This document shows positions 1 through 8,166 of a DNA stretch of 48,490 nt, one piece after another (within the stretch, counting starts at the first letter, position 1; every line of letters begins with the position of its first letter). This DNA comes from JAVZLH01 sp038883475 (GTDB lineage Archaea > Thermoproteota > Bathyarchaeia > Bathyarchaeales > Bathycorpusculaceae). The stretch lies in contig JAVZMA010000011.1 of the NCBI GenBank assembly GCA_038883475.1, positions 1-48,490 on the forward strand, given 5' to 3'. The notes beneath the pieces are model-generated. The model had not been told where the DNA came from, searched no databases, and saw only the letters and a program-made list of their open reading frames with translations. The position numbers and the translations under genes were made by a program.

Positions 1-519
1 CTCGGCTTCAACAGAATAACCTTGCTTTTCACGCTTTAAAATTGCCAGTTTTATATCCAGACCGCCGCCATATCCGCCTAAGGTAAAATCCCAAGAGACT
101 ACTCTGTGACATGGAACTATGAGCGGGAACGGGTTAAAAGCCATAACACGACCAACAGCCCTCGGGCTTCCCCCAGCAACCCTTGCCACAGAACCATAAG
201 AGGTTACATACCCTAAAGGTACCTTAGAAACAACCGCAATAACCTTTCTTGCATAACTTGACAGGTGTTTGGTGCTTAATGGCAAAGTTTCATTGAATCC
301 CTTTCCGTCATAAGTATCCTTTAAGACGCGTAATACATGTTCAGCAAGAGTCGAAGTTTCTCTAAACTGCTGAAATGGCATGTTATAAGGAATGGCGCTC
401 AACAAACTACTGAGAACTTTTTCTCGACTGAAGGCGAAGTACGCCGCAAAAACTTCTTTGTCATCACAAGCAACTCCAAACCAGACTTCATCAATATTTT
501 TTGTATATAGACCAATCAT
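1..519 (-). CDS. ogt: Methylated-DNA--protein-cysteine methyltransferase (MGMT/Ogt), 3'-truncated by window edge
   Basis: Repairs O6-alkylguanine by suicidal transfer of the alkyl group to a cysteine. The reverse strand is open for 173 codons from ATG 517-519 to the window edge. The C-terminal half carries the family signature: the VTSYGSVA wing region, the RAVGRVMAFNP stretch with its Arg finger, and the active-site PCHRV (bases ~106-120) followed by the GGYGGG loop. Family members end shortly after this loop, so only a few residues should be missing. The N-terminal half is less conserved, as usual for the family. It is divergent from the proteasome gene, with about 95 bases between. The identification is secure from the active site. 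Confidence 0.93.
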   Translation of the reverse strand, partial: MIGLYTKNIDEVWFGVACDDKEVFAAYFAFSREKVLSSLLSAIPYNMPFQQFRETSTLAEHVLRVLKDTYDGKGFNETLPLSTKHLSSYARKVIAVVSKVPLGYVTSYGSVARVAGGSPRAVGRVMAFNPFPLIVPCHRVVSWDFTLGGYGGGLDIKLAILKREKQGYSVEAE

Positions 520-615
520 TTCAAGTCACTTTCAACGCTTTAGGGATTTATAGAACATTTAGATGATTAAGTTTAATAAGTTGCTTGTATATTATCACGG
601 AAAAGGTGATGAAGA

Positions 616-1236
616 ATGGAAAAACAAGCGCAGCAAGCGGGTTACATGTGGGTTCCAGGTGCAACCACCGTAGGTGTGGTGTGCACAGACGGCGTTATTT
701 TAGCTTCTGAAAAAAGAGTTTCATATGGGTATTTGGTAGTAAGCAAAGGCGGCAAAAAAGTTTTCAAAATAACAGATCACATAGGCGCAGCGTGCGCTGG
801 ACTCGTTTCGGATATGCAGATTCTCGTGAGGGAAGTTGAAGCCTACGCAAACCTGTTCACTTTAGATGTTGGAAGAAACATTTCCGTAAGATCTGCAGCC
901 AAACTCATGTCTAACCTTCTTTTCAGCCGCAGACTGGCGCCGCTAATAACTCAGACAATTGTAGGCGGAATAGACGAAGAAGGGCCATCCCTCTACGTGC
1001 TTGATGTTTTAGGTTCGGTTATACCTGACAAGTATGCGGTTGTGGGTTCTGGAACGGAAATTGCCATGGGTGTGCTGGAGGAAGGATACGATGAAAAATT
1101 GACGGTTAAAGAAGCGAAGGACTTGGTTGTTAGAGCAATAAAATCTGCAATCAGCAGAGACATAATGAGCGGCGACGGCATAGATTTCCTAATCATAACA
1201 AAAGATGGGATAGCGGAAGAGTCTATGAAATTCTAA
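616..1236 (+). CDS. psmB: Proteasome beta subunit, apparently non-catalytic (Ala in place of Thr1)
   Basis: 20S proteasome beta-type subunit, 206 aa. A good Shine-Dalgarno (GGTGATG, ~605-611) precedes ATG 616. After a 15-residue leader comes GATTVGVV. Aligned on the canonical G/TTTVG processing site, residue 1 of the mature chain is Ala16, not Thr. The other catalytic positions are kept: Asp/Glu17 equivalent (ASEKR), Lys33 (GGKKVF), the GSG loop and the RDxxSGDGID region with Asp166. The chain lacks the N-terminal helix of alpha subunits, so it is a beta subunit. As I remember it, the inactive PsmB1 subunit of Sulfolobus has the same kind of substitution. A second, active beta subunit would be expected elsewhere in the genome. 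Confidence 0.93.
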   Translation: MEKQAQQAGYMWVPGATTVGVVCTDGVILASEKRVSYGYLVVSKGGKKVFKITDHIGAACAGLVSDMQILVREVEAYANLFTLDVGRNISVRSAAKLMSNLLFSRRLAPLITQTIVGGIDEEGPSLYVLDVLGSVIPDKYAVVGSGTEIAMGVLEEGYDEKLTVKEAKDLVVRAIKSAISRDIMSGDGIDFLIITKDGIAEESMKF

Positions 1237-1320
1237 AAGTCCGAAACCTACAAAGTTTAGCAAGGCAAAATAACATAATCCGGCAGATAATATTGCGCCA
1301 GAACATGGAGTGTTTACAGA

Positions 1321-1947
1321 TTGCAATTTCACTTAAGCCTTGAAGAGGGAAAATTGCTTGTCAAACTTGCACGTGAAGCCGTGGAGGAATACTTGAAAAC
1401 TGGAAAACAAATAGGCATTCCCGATGGTATCCCAAAGAAACTTCTCCAGCCATGCGGAGTTTTCGTCACAATAAACAGTGTAAGAAACGGTGAAAAAGAG
1501 TTGAGGGGGTGCATTGGCTACCCCTACCCGACTACGCCGTTGGCTCAGGCGGTTATAGAGTCAGCCATAAGTTCGGCGACGCAAGACCCTAGGTTTTATC
1601 CGCTTTCGTTAAGTGAGCTTGACCATGTGGTTTTTGAGGTAAGCGTGCTAACTCCACCAGAATTAATTCGAGTCAACAAAACAAATGAGTACCCCTCTAA
1701 AATCAAAATTGGGGAAGACGGTTTGATTGTTGAAAGAGGCTTGTTTAAAGGCTTGCTTCTACCGCAAGTGCCCGTGGAGTGGGAATGGGACGAAGAAGAG
1801 TTCCTATGCCAGTGCTGCATAAAGGCAGGCTTACCTCCGGATAGTTGGCTGCTAAAGGACACAAAGATCTACAAATTTCAAGCCATAATCTTTGAAGAGG
1901 AAAAGCCGAACGGAGAGGTGAAACGCAAAATCCTTGGCGGGAAATAA
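1321..1947 (+). CDS. AMMECR1 domain protein
   Basis: AMMECR1-family protein (208 aa), a fold conserved from archaea to humans whose biochemical role is not settled. The family hallmark LRGCIGYPYPTTPL lies near residues 60-75, followed by the SATQDPRF region, PQVPVEWEW and the YKFQAIIFEE C-terminal strand, so the protein is full length. The start is TTG 1321, preceded by TGGAG about 10 bases upstream; the ATG at 1305 is out of frame. The downstream glycosyltransferase begins within four bases of the stop, so the two are probably cotranscribed. Confidence 0.9.
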   Translation: MQFHLSLEEGKLLVKLAREAVEEYLKTGKQIGIPDGIPKKLLQPCGVFVTINSVRNGEKELRGCIGYPYPTTPLAQAVIESAISSATQDPRFYPLSLSELDHVVFEVSVLTPPELIRVNKTNEYPSKIKIGEDGLIVERGLFKGLLLPQVPVEWEWDEEEFLCQCCIKAGLPPDSWLLKDTKIYKFQAIIFEEEKPNGEVKRKILGGK

Positions 1948-1951
1948 GCCC

Positions 1952-3139
1952 ATGCGGGTTTATTTTGCTCCATGCGGCATCGGCTTAGGGCATGTTGGAA
2001 GATGTGTTCCTATAGCCAAGAGACTTTTAGATGAGGGTTTTGAGGTAGTTTTTTCCACATACCGCGAGGGCATACGTTATATTGAACGAGAAAAACTTCC
2101 CTTAATAAAGGCTCCACCAATAGGCTTCCAAGTTAAGCCTGACGGAACTGTAGATTTTAAGCAGACGGCGGTAAATCCTGGTCCTTTTTTGGCTTCTTTC
2201 ACCCTTTTAAGGCAGATTAACGCTGAAATAAGGTTTATTGAAGGCTTTAGACCAAATGTTGTTGTTTCAGATTCTCGAGCTTCACCGATATTGGCGGCAA
2301 GAGTTTTAGGGATTCCGAGAATCTGCATACTAAACCAGTTTCAGGTTATAATACCCAGAAAGAAACGTTTCCTTCGCCTAGCAAAATTCGCGGATTCCAT
2401 AACGCTCACTATTATCGGGAAAATATGGACTGGCGGAAACACTGTTTTAATTCCAGATTTCCCGCCACCCTACACCATTTGCGCTGGAAACTTAACAATT
2501 CCAAAATCCTACAGAAAAAGTGTAAAGTTGATAGGTCCAATTTTGGAGGTTAGACCAGAGGAACTGCCAACTCAGGAGGAACTGCGAAAGGAGCTGCAAC
2601 TGCCACTTGATAAGCCAGTTCTTTTTGTTCCCATAAGCGGCCCAATCAGAGAAAGAGCTTTTCTCATCGGGATTTTGAGAAAAATTTTGCTAAACTTTCC
2701 AGAAGATTATGAAATTGTCATGTCTCTTGGCTATCCAAACGCTGACACTGACCCAGTGCGCCACGGCAACCTAACGATTTATAAATGGATTCCGAATCGT
2801 TTCGAATACCTAAAGGCTTGCGACCTTGTTATTGGACGCGCTGGACATGGAACTCTAACGCAGTGCTTGTGTTATGGAAAGCCAATGATACTTGTGCCCA
2901 CGCCAAATCACACGGAACAGCTTTGGAATGCGATACAAGCCGAAAAGCTTGGCGTTGCAGAAATCATTCAACAAAAGGAATTAACAAGAGAAAAACTCCT
3001 AAAAAACGTTAAACAGATTTTAGAGGGTGAGATACCTAAAAGACTCAGAAGGATTCGGAAAGAAGTGGCGAAATATGATGGCTTGGGAAACGCAGTAAAA
3101 GCCGTGATTGAAGCGGCGGAAAATGGGCAAGTATTTTAA
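1952..3139 (+). CDS. MurG/GT28-like glycosyltransferase (MJ1255 type)
   Basis: Glycosyltransferase with the GT-B fold, about 395 aa. The N-terminal domain opens with MRVYFAPCGIGLGHVGR, the nucleotide-sugar enzyme glycine loop (GxGHVGR). The C-terminal domain carries the donor-binding segment: KWIPNRFEYLKACDLVIGRAGHGT, followed by PMILVPTPNHTEQ with the family His/Glu-Gln. Acceptor and sugar cannot be read from sequence. A TTG at 1934 is in frame and would overlap AMMECR1 by 14 bases. I prefer ATG 1952 because the protein then begins at its first beta strand, and ATG lies just past the AMMECR1 stop. Confidence 0.8.
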   Translation: MRVYFAPCGIGLGHVGRCVPIAKRLLDEGFEVVFSTYREGIRYIEREKLPLIKAPPIGFQVKPDGTVDFKQTAVNPGPFLASFTLLRQINAEIRFIEGFRPNVVVSDSRASPILAARVLGIPRICILNQFQVIIPRKKRFLRLAKFADSITLTIIGKIWTGGNTVLIPDFPPPYTICAGNLTIPKSYRKSVKLIGPILEVRPEELPTQEELRKELQLPLDKPVLFVPISGPIRERAFLIGILRKILLNFPEDYEIVMSLGYPNADTDPVRHGNLTIYKWIPNRFEYLKACDLVIGRAGHGTLTQCLCYGKPMILVPTPNHTEQLWNAIQAEKLGVAEIIQQKELTREKLLKNVKQILEGEIPKRLRRIRKEVAKYDGLGNAVKAVIEAAENGQVF

Positions 3140-3162
3140 ACTGTCTGTTTATAAGTGAATGT

Positions 3163-4026
3163 ATGTTCTTGCCGCGGAAAATCTTGGAGGAAAAACTTCT
3201 AAGAATACTCGCTGAGGATGTGGGACAAGGGGACATAACCACAGAGTTAACGGTTTCCCAAAAGCGCATGGCAGAAGCTGAAGTAATAGCTAAGGAAGAC
3301 GGTGTTGTCGCTGGAATTGAAGAAGCGAAAATTCTACTGGAAAGTTTAGGACTTAATGTGGAGGCATTAACCGCTGATGGAGAAGTTGTAAAAGCAAAAC
3401 AGACTTTGCTGAAAATTCACGGAGATGCAAAAACAATTCTCGCCGCGGAGCGCACTCTCTTAAATCTTCTATCGCGAATGAGCGGAATAGCAACAACCAC
3501 AAGAAATCTTGTGAAAAAAATCCAAAAGGCTGGTCTCAAAACAAAAGTTGCGTGTACAAGAAAAACTGCTCCCGGTCTCCTCTACTTTGATAAGAAAGCT
3601 GTCTTGATAGGCGGCGGCGACACCCATAGACTTCATTTGGATGACATGGTTTTAATAAAGGACAACCACATCGCCATAGTTGGCAGTGTTGAAGAGGCAG
3701 TAAAAAGGGCTAGGGAAGGCTGCTCTTTCAGCAAGAAAATCGAAGTTGAAGTAACAACAATAGAGGAAGCCTTAACCGCCGCGAGGGTTGGAGCTGACAT
3801 AATAATGTTGGATAATTTCTCTCCAACCCAGATAAAAGAGGCGGTTAAGCAGTTAGAAAGAACTGGTTTTTATGGTAAAATTTTGCTAGAGGCAAGCGGC
3901 GGAATAAAAACGGAAAACATTATTGAGTATGCATCAACTGGCGTTGACATTGTAAGCCTTGGAGAAATAACAGACAGCGCGAAAACACTGGACATAAGCT
4001 TAGAAATTGTGAAGTTACAAAAGTAA
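3163..4026 (+). CDS. nadC: Nicotinate-nucleotide pyrophosphorylase (quinolinate phosphoribosyltransferase)
   Basis: Converts quinolinate and PRPP to nicotinate mononucleotide, CO2 and PPi in de novo NAD synthesis; 287 aa, the normal family length. Visible signatures are LAEDVGQGDITTELT at the N-terminus, the ERTLLNLLSRMSGIAT helix, CTRKTAPGLL, GGGDTHRLHLDDMVLIKDNHI and the C-terminal EASGGI and DIVSLGEIT phosphate-binding loops. The pattern is GGDTHR where most family members have GGxNHR. ModD is a paralogous alternative, but the NAD pathway gene nadX at 25.5 kb favours NadC. A TATA-like TTTTAAA at 3134-3140 lies about 25 bases before ATG 3163, suggesting a leaderless or near-leaderless transcript. 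Confidence 0.9.
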   Translation: MFLPRKILEEKLLRILAEDVGQGDITTELTVSQKRMAEAEVIAKEDGVVAGIEEAKILLESLGLNVEALTADGEVVKAKQTLLKIHGDAKTILAAERTLLNLLSRMSGIATTTRNLVKKIQKAGLKTKVACTRKTAPGLLYFDKKAVLIGGGDTHRLHLDDMVLIKDNHIAIVGSVEEAVKRAREGCSFSKKIEVEVTTIEEALTAARVGADIIMLDNFSPTQIKEAVKQLERTGFYGKILLEASGGIKTENIIEYASTGVDIVSLGEITDSAKTLDISLEIVKLQK

Positions 4027-4073
4027 AGGTGATGAACAAACAGATTTACCGTTAGATAAATTGTTAATGGTTA

Positions 4074-4610
4074 CTATATCATCGCAGTTTCTATAACTGC
4101 AGCTACAGCAAGCAGCACCGCACAAATGGAAACGAATATGCTGGCATTTACAAGCTCATGTTTCCCTCTCCGCTGCAATATACGCCTAACCAGCCATATG
4201 CTCTCAGTGATAGCGGTTGAATAAGCCAAGAATTCCAACCATGCAACCGGGGTCAAGAATAGAAGTAAAAAGACTAAGGTTGGAGGAGCATTTTGTGCTG
4301 TTGCGAGAGCCGAAATCACCACCCCAGTGTTATAGAATACGTAACCTCCAAAAAAGGGTCCAAAGATTGGAATGAACATTATGAGGGTTATCATGAAGTT
4401 GTTTCCGAAAATGAAATGCAATAATAGGCTTTTTTCTTTCAACAAATTAATTGTTTGGTTAAGGTCATTGCTTGTTTTTATAGCTTCGTGTTCTTCGACT
4501 GGTGTTAGTACTCCTGCGGCAGTTATGATGATGGAAGCGACGAACACCATGATTATTGATATGATTCTTTTGTTGCGCGGCGAAGCGGTTTTCCAGAAAC
4601 CTAAGCTCAT
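4074..4610 (-). CDS. SpoIIM/DUF95-like integral membrane protein
   Basis: A 178-aa membrane protein with about five hydrophobic helices. The N-terminal helix is IISIIMVFVASIIITAAGV. The segment IFGNNFMITLIMFIPIFGPF followed by GGYVFYNTG is the hallmark of the SpoIIM (DUF95) family, found widely in archaea that do not sporulate. The C-terminal helix ends in AAVIETAMI. The role is unknown. It starts 11 bases after the upstream gene's stop, with the Shine-Dalgarno (AAGGTGG) overlapping that stop, so the two genes are translationally close. Family assignment is by motif memory only. Confidence 0.6.
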   Translation of the reverse strand: MSLGFWKTASPRNKRIISIIMVFVASIIITAAGVLTPVEEHEAIKTSNDLNQTINLLKEKSLLLHFIFGNNFMITLIMFIPIFGPFFGGYVFYNTGVVISALATAQNAPPTLVFLLLFLTPVAWLEFLAYSTAITESIWLVRRILQRRGKHELVNASIFVSICAVLLAVAAVIETAMI

Positions 4611-4621
4611 TTTTGCCCACC

Positions 4622-5320
4622 TTACTCCTTTGCAATGGATGTTATTTTTAATGCTCTGAAACCTCTTGCAACTGGGTTTAACATTTCCGCCATATTAACC
4701 TTTTTCAAAACTCCTTCAGAATCTTCTGCGTATCCCCTAATATCATGTTCTGCAGCCATAAGAGAGTAAAGATAAACTCCTTTTTCAGTGATTTTAGGCT
4801 GGCATTTGGATGGAAGCCCGAGCAAAACTTCTCTATTTTCATTAACAGCTTTTTCGCAAGCGTACAATATGGCATGAGCTCCAGATGTTAGTTCCGCTAT
4901 TCTCACGGGGATGCTTTCTTTCCCTATTGCTAAAACTTCAACTCCATATTTTTGTCTGATTTCGCCGCTGATTTTTCTAAGCCGAGGCAAAATTTTCAGT
5001 AGGTGTCGCTTTGCCTTATTGGATATTTTCATTGTTGAAAATTGGATTGGAGAAAGTTCTTCTAGTGAGATGCTGCCCAATGATATATCAAGGTGGACAA
5101 CATCTGCCTTAACTTTTTCAAGTAAATCCCTACAAAGTTCCGCCTCGTGCACTATGACTTCGTGTCCGTTTTGCGCATTTGCAAAAATAGGCTTAGCCAA
5201 ACACATGCTTGGTTCTCTGTATGGGGGATTAACAAGAACGGATGCCGTAGCAATAATTGATAAGGGTTCGAACTTTTCATTCAATATGGCTGCTGAAGAA
5301 TCTGCAGCAACAATCCTCAA
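4622..5320 (-). CDS. Conserved archaeal protein, probably DUF4152
   Basis: A soluble protein of 232 aa that begins MRIVAADSSAAILNEKFEPL. Visible blocks are VVHLDISLGSISLEELSP, GIHxxE-like charged segments and PVRIAELTSGAHAILYACE. I associate it with an archaea-only family (DUF4152), whose function is not established; the acidic early motif (AADSS) and LDISLGS resemble a nuclease-like fold, but that is speculation. The start is TTG 5318-5320 with GAGG eight bases upstream. It lies upstream of, and probably in an operon with, the SpoIIM-like membrane protein. Confidence 0.6.
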   Translation of the reverse strand: MRIVAADSSAAILNEKFEPLSIIATASVLVNPPYREPSMCLAKPIFANAQNGHEVIVHEAELCRDLLEKVKADVVHLDISLGSISLEELSPIQFSTMKISNKAKRHLLKILPRLRKISGEIRQKYGVEVLAIGKESIPVRIAELTSGAHAILYACEKAVNENREVLLGLPSKCQPKITEKGVYLYSLMAAEHDIRGYAEDSEGVLKKVNMAEMLNPVARGFRALKITSIAKE

Positions 5321-5348
5321 ATTTTCGCCTCAGACATATATAGACTGT

Positions 5349-5978
5349 TCAGAATTTAGCCTTATTGTTTTCAATTTTTGCGTGAATCCCTAAAATGAAC
5401 AATTCTGAGCTTTTGGCTCGACTTGCCTTAGGCTTTATTACTCTAACAACTTCAAAATGCTTTTTCATTTCTTCAACAAAATTATGAAGTAAGTCGCCTT
5501 CAAAAACTTTCACAAAAAAATTTCCCTTAGAACGAAGCACTCCTAAAGCTATTTTTAACGCTTGCTGCGCCAAATCTATTTGACGAGCATGGTCAACTTC
5601 CCATATCCCAGAAATGTTCGGTGAAACATCAGAAAGCACAACATCAGCCTTTTTTGGAAGATTCTCGAGAATTTGCTGTAATGTTTCTTGCTCTGTTATG
5701 TCGCCAATTATTGTTCTGATGTTATTTTCTTCGAAAGGTTCTATTGGTTTCAGGTCAACGCCGAGAACAAACCCTTTTTTTCCAACAATCTTTCTTGCTG
5801 CTTGAATCCATCCTCCAGGGGCGGCTCCCAAATCAACAACAATGTCGCCTTCTTTCATGAAGCGATATTTTTCTACAGCTTGGAACAGTTTATAAGCCGC
5901 TCTAGAACGGTATTTTTCCTCTTTAGCCTTTTTATAATAATAATCTCTTTTTCTATCTTGAAGCCATGCCTTTGGCAA
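5349..5978 (-). CDS. rlmE: 23S rRNA (uridine-2'-O-)-methyltransferase RlmE/FtsJ
   Basis: SAM-dependent 2'-O-ribose methyltransferase of the FtsJ/RlmE family, 209 aa. The catalytic tetrad is visible: Lys in RSRAAYKL (near residue 31), Asp in VLSDVSP, Lys in FFVKVF and Glu in AKSSELF. The SAM loop is VVDLGAAPGGW. Archaeal members modify 23S rRNA or tRNA, and the exact target cannot be read here. Translation starts at TTG 5976-5978, two bases after the TFE-beta stop. A GGTGAT inside the end of that gene supplies the Shine-Dalgarno, so the two form a tight operon. Confidence 0.9.
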   Translation of the reverse strand: MPKAWLQDRKRDYYYKKAKEEKYRSRAAYKLFQAVEKYRFMKEGDIVVDLGAAPGGWIQAARKIVGKKGFVLGVDLKPIEPFEENNIRTIIGDITEQETLQQILENLPKKADVVLSDVSPNISGIWEVDHARQIDLAQQALKIALGVLRSKGNFFVKVFEGDLLHNFVEEMKKHFEVVRVIKPKASRAKSSELFILGIHAKIENNKAKF

Positions 5979-5980
5979 AA

Positions 5981-6358
5981 CTAACTATCACCCAGTGCGC
6001 CAGAACCGCCTTCTGCTATTGCAATAAGCCATTCTGTGAGTTTTTCGCAGTTCTGAGGTGAAATTGTGCTTGAAGGGTCGCATCTTGAGTTGTCGGGGCA
6101 TAATAGGCATGGGCATCCAGCTATGGAGTCTATTGACGCTGGAACCCTCTTGGGGTAAAGCCTATAAGTCCATCTTCCGTGGCGGAGCTCCTTCTCTCTG
6201 CGGATAAGCCCTTTGTCCTCAAGTTTTATGGCTATCCGAGAGCCCTCCCTGCTGCTTGCACCAAGTTTACGCCACAGCTCTGACTGCAACAGACCCTCAA
6301 ACCCTGTATTCATTATGATTTGGAGAGCTTTCTGTTCTAAATCATTGCGCTTTGGCAT
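5981..6358 (-). CDS. Transcription factor TFE beta subunit-like (RPC34/RPC39 homologue, winged helix plus Fe-S)
   Basis: A 125-aa protein in two parts. Residues 1-70 form a winged helix (LLQSELWRKLGASSREGSRI, then a wing GRWTYRLYP). Residues 80-115 carry four cysteines arranged CPCLLCP-x4-C-x-ISPQNC followed by LTEWL. That is the Fe-S cluster pattern of human RPC39 and the archaeal TFE-beta subunit, which pairs with TFE-alpha to open promoters. The motif match is strong, but I could not align it. ATG 6356-6358 lies about 27 bases from a TATA-like box, consistent with a leaderless mRNA. Other wHTH families lack the C-terminal cysteine block. Confidence 0.75.
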   Translation of the reverse strand: MPKRNDLEQKALQIIMNTGFEGLLQSELWRKLGASSREGSRIAIKLEDKGLIRREKELRHGRWTYRLYPKRVPASIDSIAGCPCLLCPDNSRCDPSSTISPQNCEKLTEWLIAIAEGGSGALGDS

Positions 6359-6383
6359 TTTCCATCAATCCAAGCCTTCTAAG

Positions 6384-6392
6384 TTAATATAT
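6384..6392. promoter_or_regulatory. Shared AT-rich TATA region between tfeB-like gene and kae1
   Basis: TTAATATAT is nearly symmetrical. On the minus strand it lies about 26-34 bases before the TFE-beta ATG (6358), the right distance for a leaderless transcript. On the plus strand it would place a start near 6412-6420, upstream of the preferred Kae1 ATG at 6457 but downstream of an in-frame ATG at 6391. No BRE was confirmed. Confidence 0.45.
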
Positions 6393-6456
6393 GCCATTTT
6401 TAGATAAAAAGATGTATGCTTCAAAACTTAAAAAGAGAACATTGAAGGATTCGGAA

Positions 6457-7485
6457 ATGAAGAAAGAAAAGACGAGCGAATTCTACTGTTTAGGAATTGA
6501 AAGCACAGCGGACGACTTCAGCGTTGGAATTTCAACAGCGGACGGTGAAATATTAGCAAACATAATAAGCGCTTATATGCCGCCTGAAGGAGGAATCCAC
6601 CCGAGAGAAGCCGCAAGACACCACGCTGAAGTTGCAAGCAAAGTTTTGGAAGAAGCCTTCAAAAAAGCTAAGATAAAACCAAAAGACTTAACGGTCATAG
6701 CCTTTTCCCAAGGTCCAGGTCTCGGTCCATGCCTCCGCACAGGGGCAACAGTGGCGCGGGCCATGGCTTCCTACCTTAAAGTTCCATTAGTTGGAGTTAA
6801 CCACTGTGTGGCGCATATTGAGATAGGTAAACTGAAAACCGGAGCTGTGGATCCCATAACCCTTTATGTTTCGGGTGGAAACACCATAGTTTCGGCTTTT
6901 GACTCGGGACGCTACAGAGTTTTCGGAGAAACTCTAGACATAGCTTTAGGAAACTGCTTGGACGTTTTTGCGAGGGAAGCTGGGATGAGCCAAAAAACGG
7001 GCATGCCTCTTGGCGCTATGGTGGAAAAGCTTGCCGCAAAAGGGGAACGGCTTATTCCTTTACCTTATACTGTTAAGGGGATGGATATTTCCCTAAGCGG
7101 GTTGTTGACAGCCGCAATAAATTTGCTGAAGAAAGGAGAGTATAGACTTGAGGACTTATGCTATAGCCTTCAAGAAACAGCCTTTTCCATGGTTACGGAG
7201 GTGACTGAAAGAGCCTTAGCCCACACAGAGAAAAAAGAGGTTCTATTGACTGGGGGGGTTGCCGCCAACAAAAGATTGCAGTCAATGGTTAAGGCGATTG
7301 CCGAAGAGCATAACGCTGATTTTCATGTTGTTCCTAGCGAATTCGCAATTGATAACGGCGCCATGATAGCGTGGACCGGAGTCCTCGCGTACACTTATGG
7401 TTTGGTAACGCCAATTGAGGAAAGTTTTGTTAGGCTTAGGTGGCGTCTCGACGAGGTTGAAGTTCCGTGGATAAAATGCAGCTGA
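6457..7485 (+). CDS. kae1: KEOPS complex subunit Kae1 (tRNA t6A threonylcarbamoyltransferase)
   Basis: Transfers threonylcarbamoyl to A37 of ANN-decoding tRNAs. Kae1/TsaD signatures are all present: CLGIESTADDFSVGI, the metal-binding HHAEVA histidines, FSQGPGLGPCLRTGATVARA, NHCVAHIEIG, LYVSGGNTIVS and the late VLLTGGVAANKRL and FAIDNGAMIAW blocks. I chose ATG 6457 (342 aa), preceded by GAAGGA. The longer in-frame ATG at 6391 would add a Lys-rich 22-residue tail absent from the family and would overlap the presumed TATA element. The end overlaps the Bud32 gene by 19 bases, consistent with the Kae1-Bud32 pairing that is a fusion in some archaea. Confidence 0.93.
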   Translation: MKKEKTSEFYCLGIESTADDFSVGISTADGEILANIISAYMPPEGGIHPREAARHHAEVASKVLEEAFKKAKIKPKDLTVIAFSQGPGLGPCLRTGATVARAMASYLKVPLVGVNHCVAHIEIGKLKTGAVDPITLYVSGGNTIVSAFDSGRYRVFGETLDIALGNCLDVFAREAGMSQKTGMPLGAMVEKLAAKGERLIPLPYTVKGMDISLSGLLTAAINLLKKGEYRLEDLCYSLQETAFSMVTEVTERALAHTEKKEVLLTGGVAANKRLQSMVKAIAEEHNADFHVVPSEFAIDNGAMIAWTGVLAYTYGLVTPIEESFVRLRWRLDEVEVPWIKCS

Positions 7486-8123
7486 TAAAGAAGGGAGCTG
7501 AAGCTAGCCTCTATCTTGCGGAGTGGCATGGTAGAAAGGCGATATTGAAGAAGCGTTTACCTAAAAAGTACCGTCCTTCAGCCTTAGACGAGCAAATTCG
7601 AACTTACCGAACAGTTCACGAACCGCAACTAATGCATGAGGCGAAAAAAGCTGGGGTTCCAACGCCGACAATTTTCCACGTCGACACAAAAGAGAGCACA
7701 ATAGTGATGGAGTTTATAGAAGGACGGCAAATAAAGCAGTTGTTGGGCGACGTCTCCGCAAAAGAGAGGCAAAGCTTATGCCTCAAAATTGGCGAGTTAA
7801 TAGGTAAGCTTCACAAGAATGGGATAATTCACGGAGACCTCACAACATCAAACATGATTCTTTCTCCCAAAGGAAAAATTTTCTTTGTCGATTTTGGGCT
7901 TGGAGAAAAAACAAAGGAACTGGAAGCCATGGGAGTTGACCTGCACCTCATGAAGAGAGCCTTACAAAGCGCGCATTTCAGGTTTGCCGAAGAGTGCTTT
8001 AACGCCGTGGTTAAAGGCTATTCCGAAGTTTTAGGAGTTGAAGCGGCAAAAAATGTTTTAGACAAAATCAGAGAAATAGAGAGGCGAGGACGCTATGTTG
8101 CCGAGAGGAAAGAAAAACGGTGA
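7467..8123 (+). CDS. bud32: KEOPS-associated small kinase Bud32
   Basis: Atypical RIO-like small kinase or ATPase (218 aa) that activates Kae1 in KEOPS. It has LIKKGAEASLYL at the N-terminus, the ATP lysine in KAILKKRLPKKYR, the LD-xx-IR hallmark (SALDEQIRTYRT), the catalytic HGDLTTSN loop and FVDFGLG in place of DFG. The C-terminal tail is basic (RYVAERKEKR), as is typical of Bud32. ATG 7467 overlaps kae1; ATG 7476 is an alternative that starts at MQLIKKGAE. An operon with kae1 and the ITPase gene is likely. Confidence 0.93.
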   Translation: MDKMQLIKKGAEASLYLAEWHGRKAILKKRLPKKYRPSALDEQIRTYRTVHEPQLMHEAKKAGVPTPTIFHVDTKESTIVMEFIEGRQIKQLLGDVSAKERQSLCLKIGELIGKLHKNGIIHGDLTTSNMILSPKGKIFFVDFGLGEKTKELEAMGVDLHLMKRALQSAHFRFAEECFNAVVKGYSEVLGVEAAKNVLDKIREIERRGRYVAERKEKR

Positions 8124-8166
8124 TTATAATTGCTTGAGCAAAAGCGTGAGGAAGGCGTGAGATAAG

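Noticed and set aside
616..1236. Possible proteasome alpha subunit because of GATTVG
   Set aside because: It lacks the alpha N-terminal helix and has beta-type length and active-site positions.
4027..4073. Possible C/D box RNA because of GTGATGA after nadC
   Set aside because: No matching D box or guide arrangement was seen downstream.
4911..5393. A 160-codon plus-strand frame
   Set aside because: It is antisense to the DUF4152-like gene and has composition typical of a shadow frame.
6391..6456. Longer N-terminus for Kae1
   Set aside because: The extension is absent from the family and lies over the TATA region.
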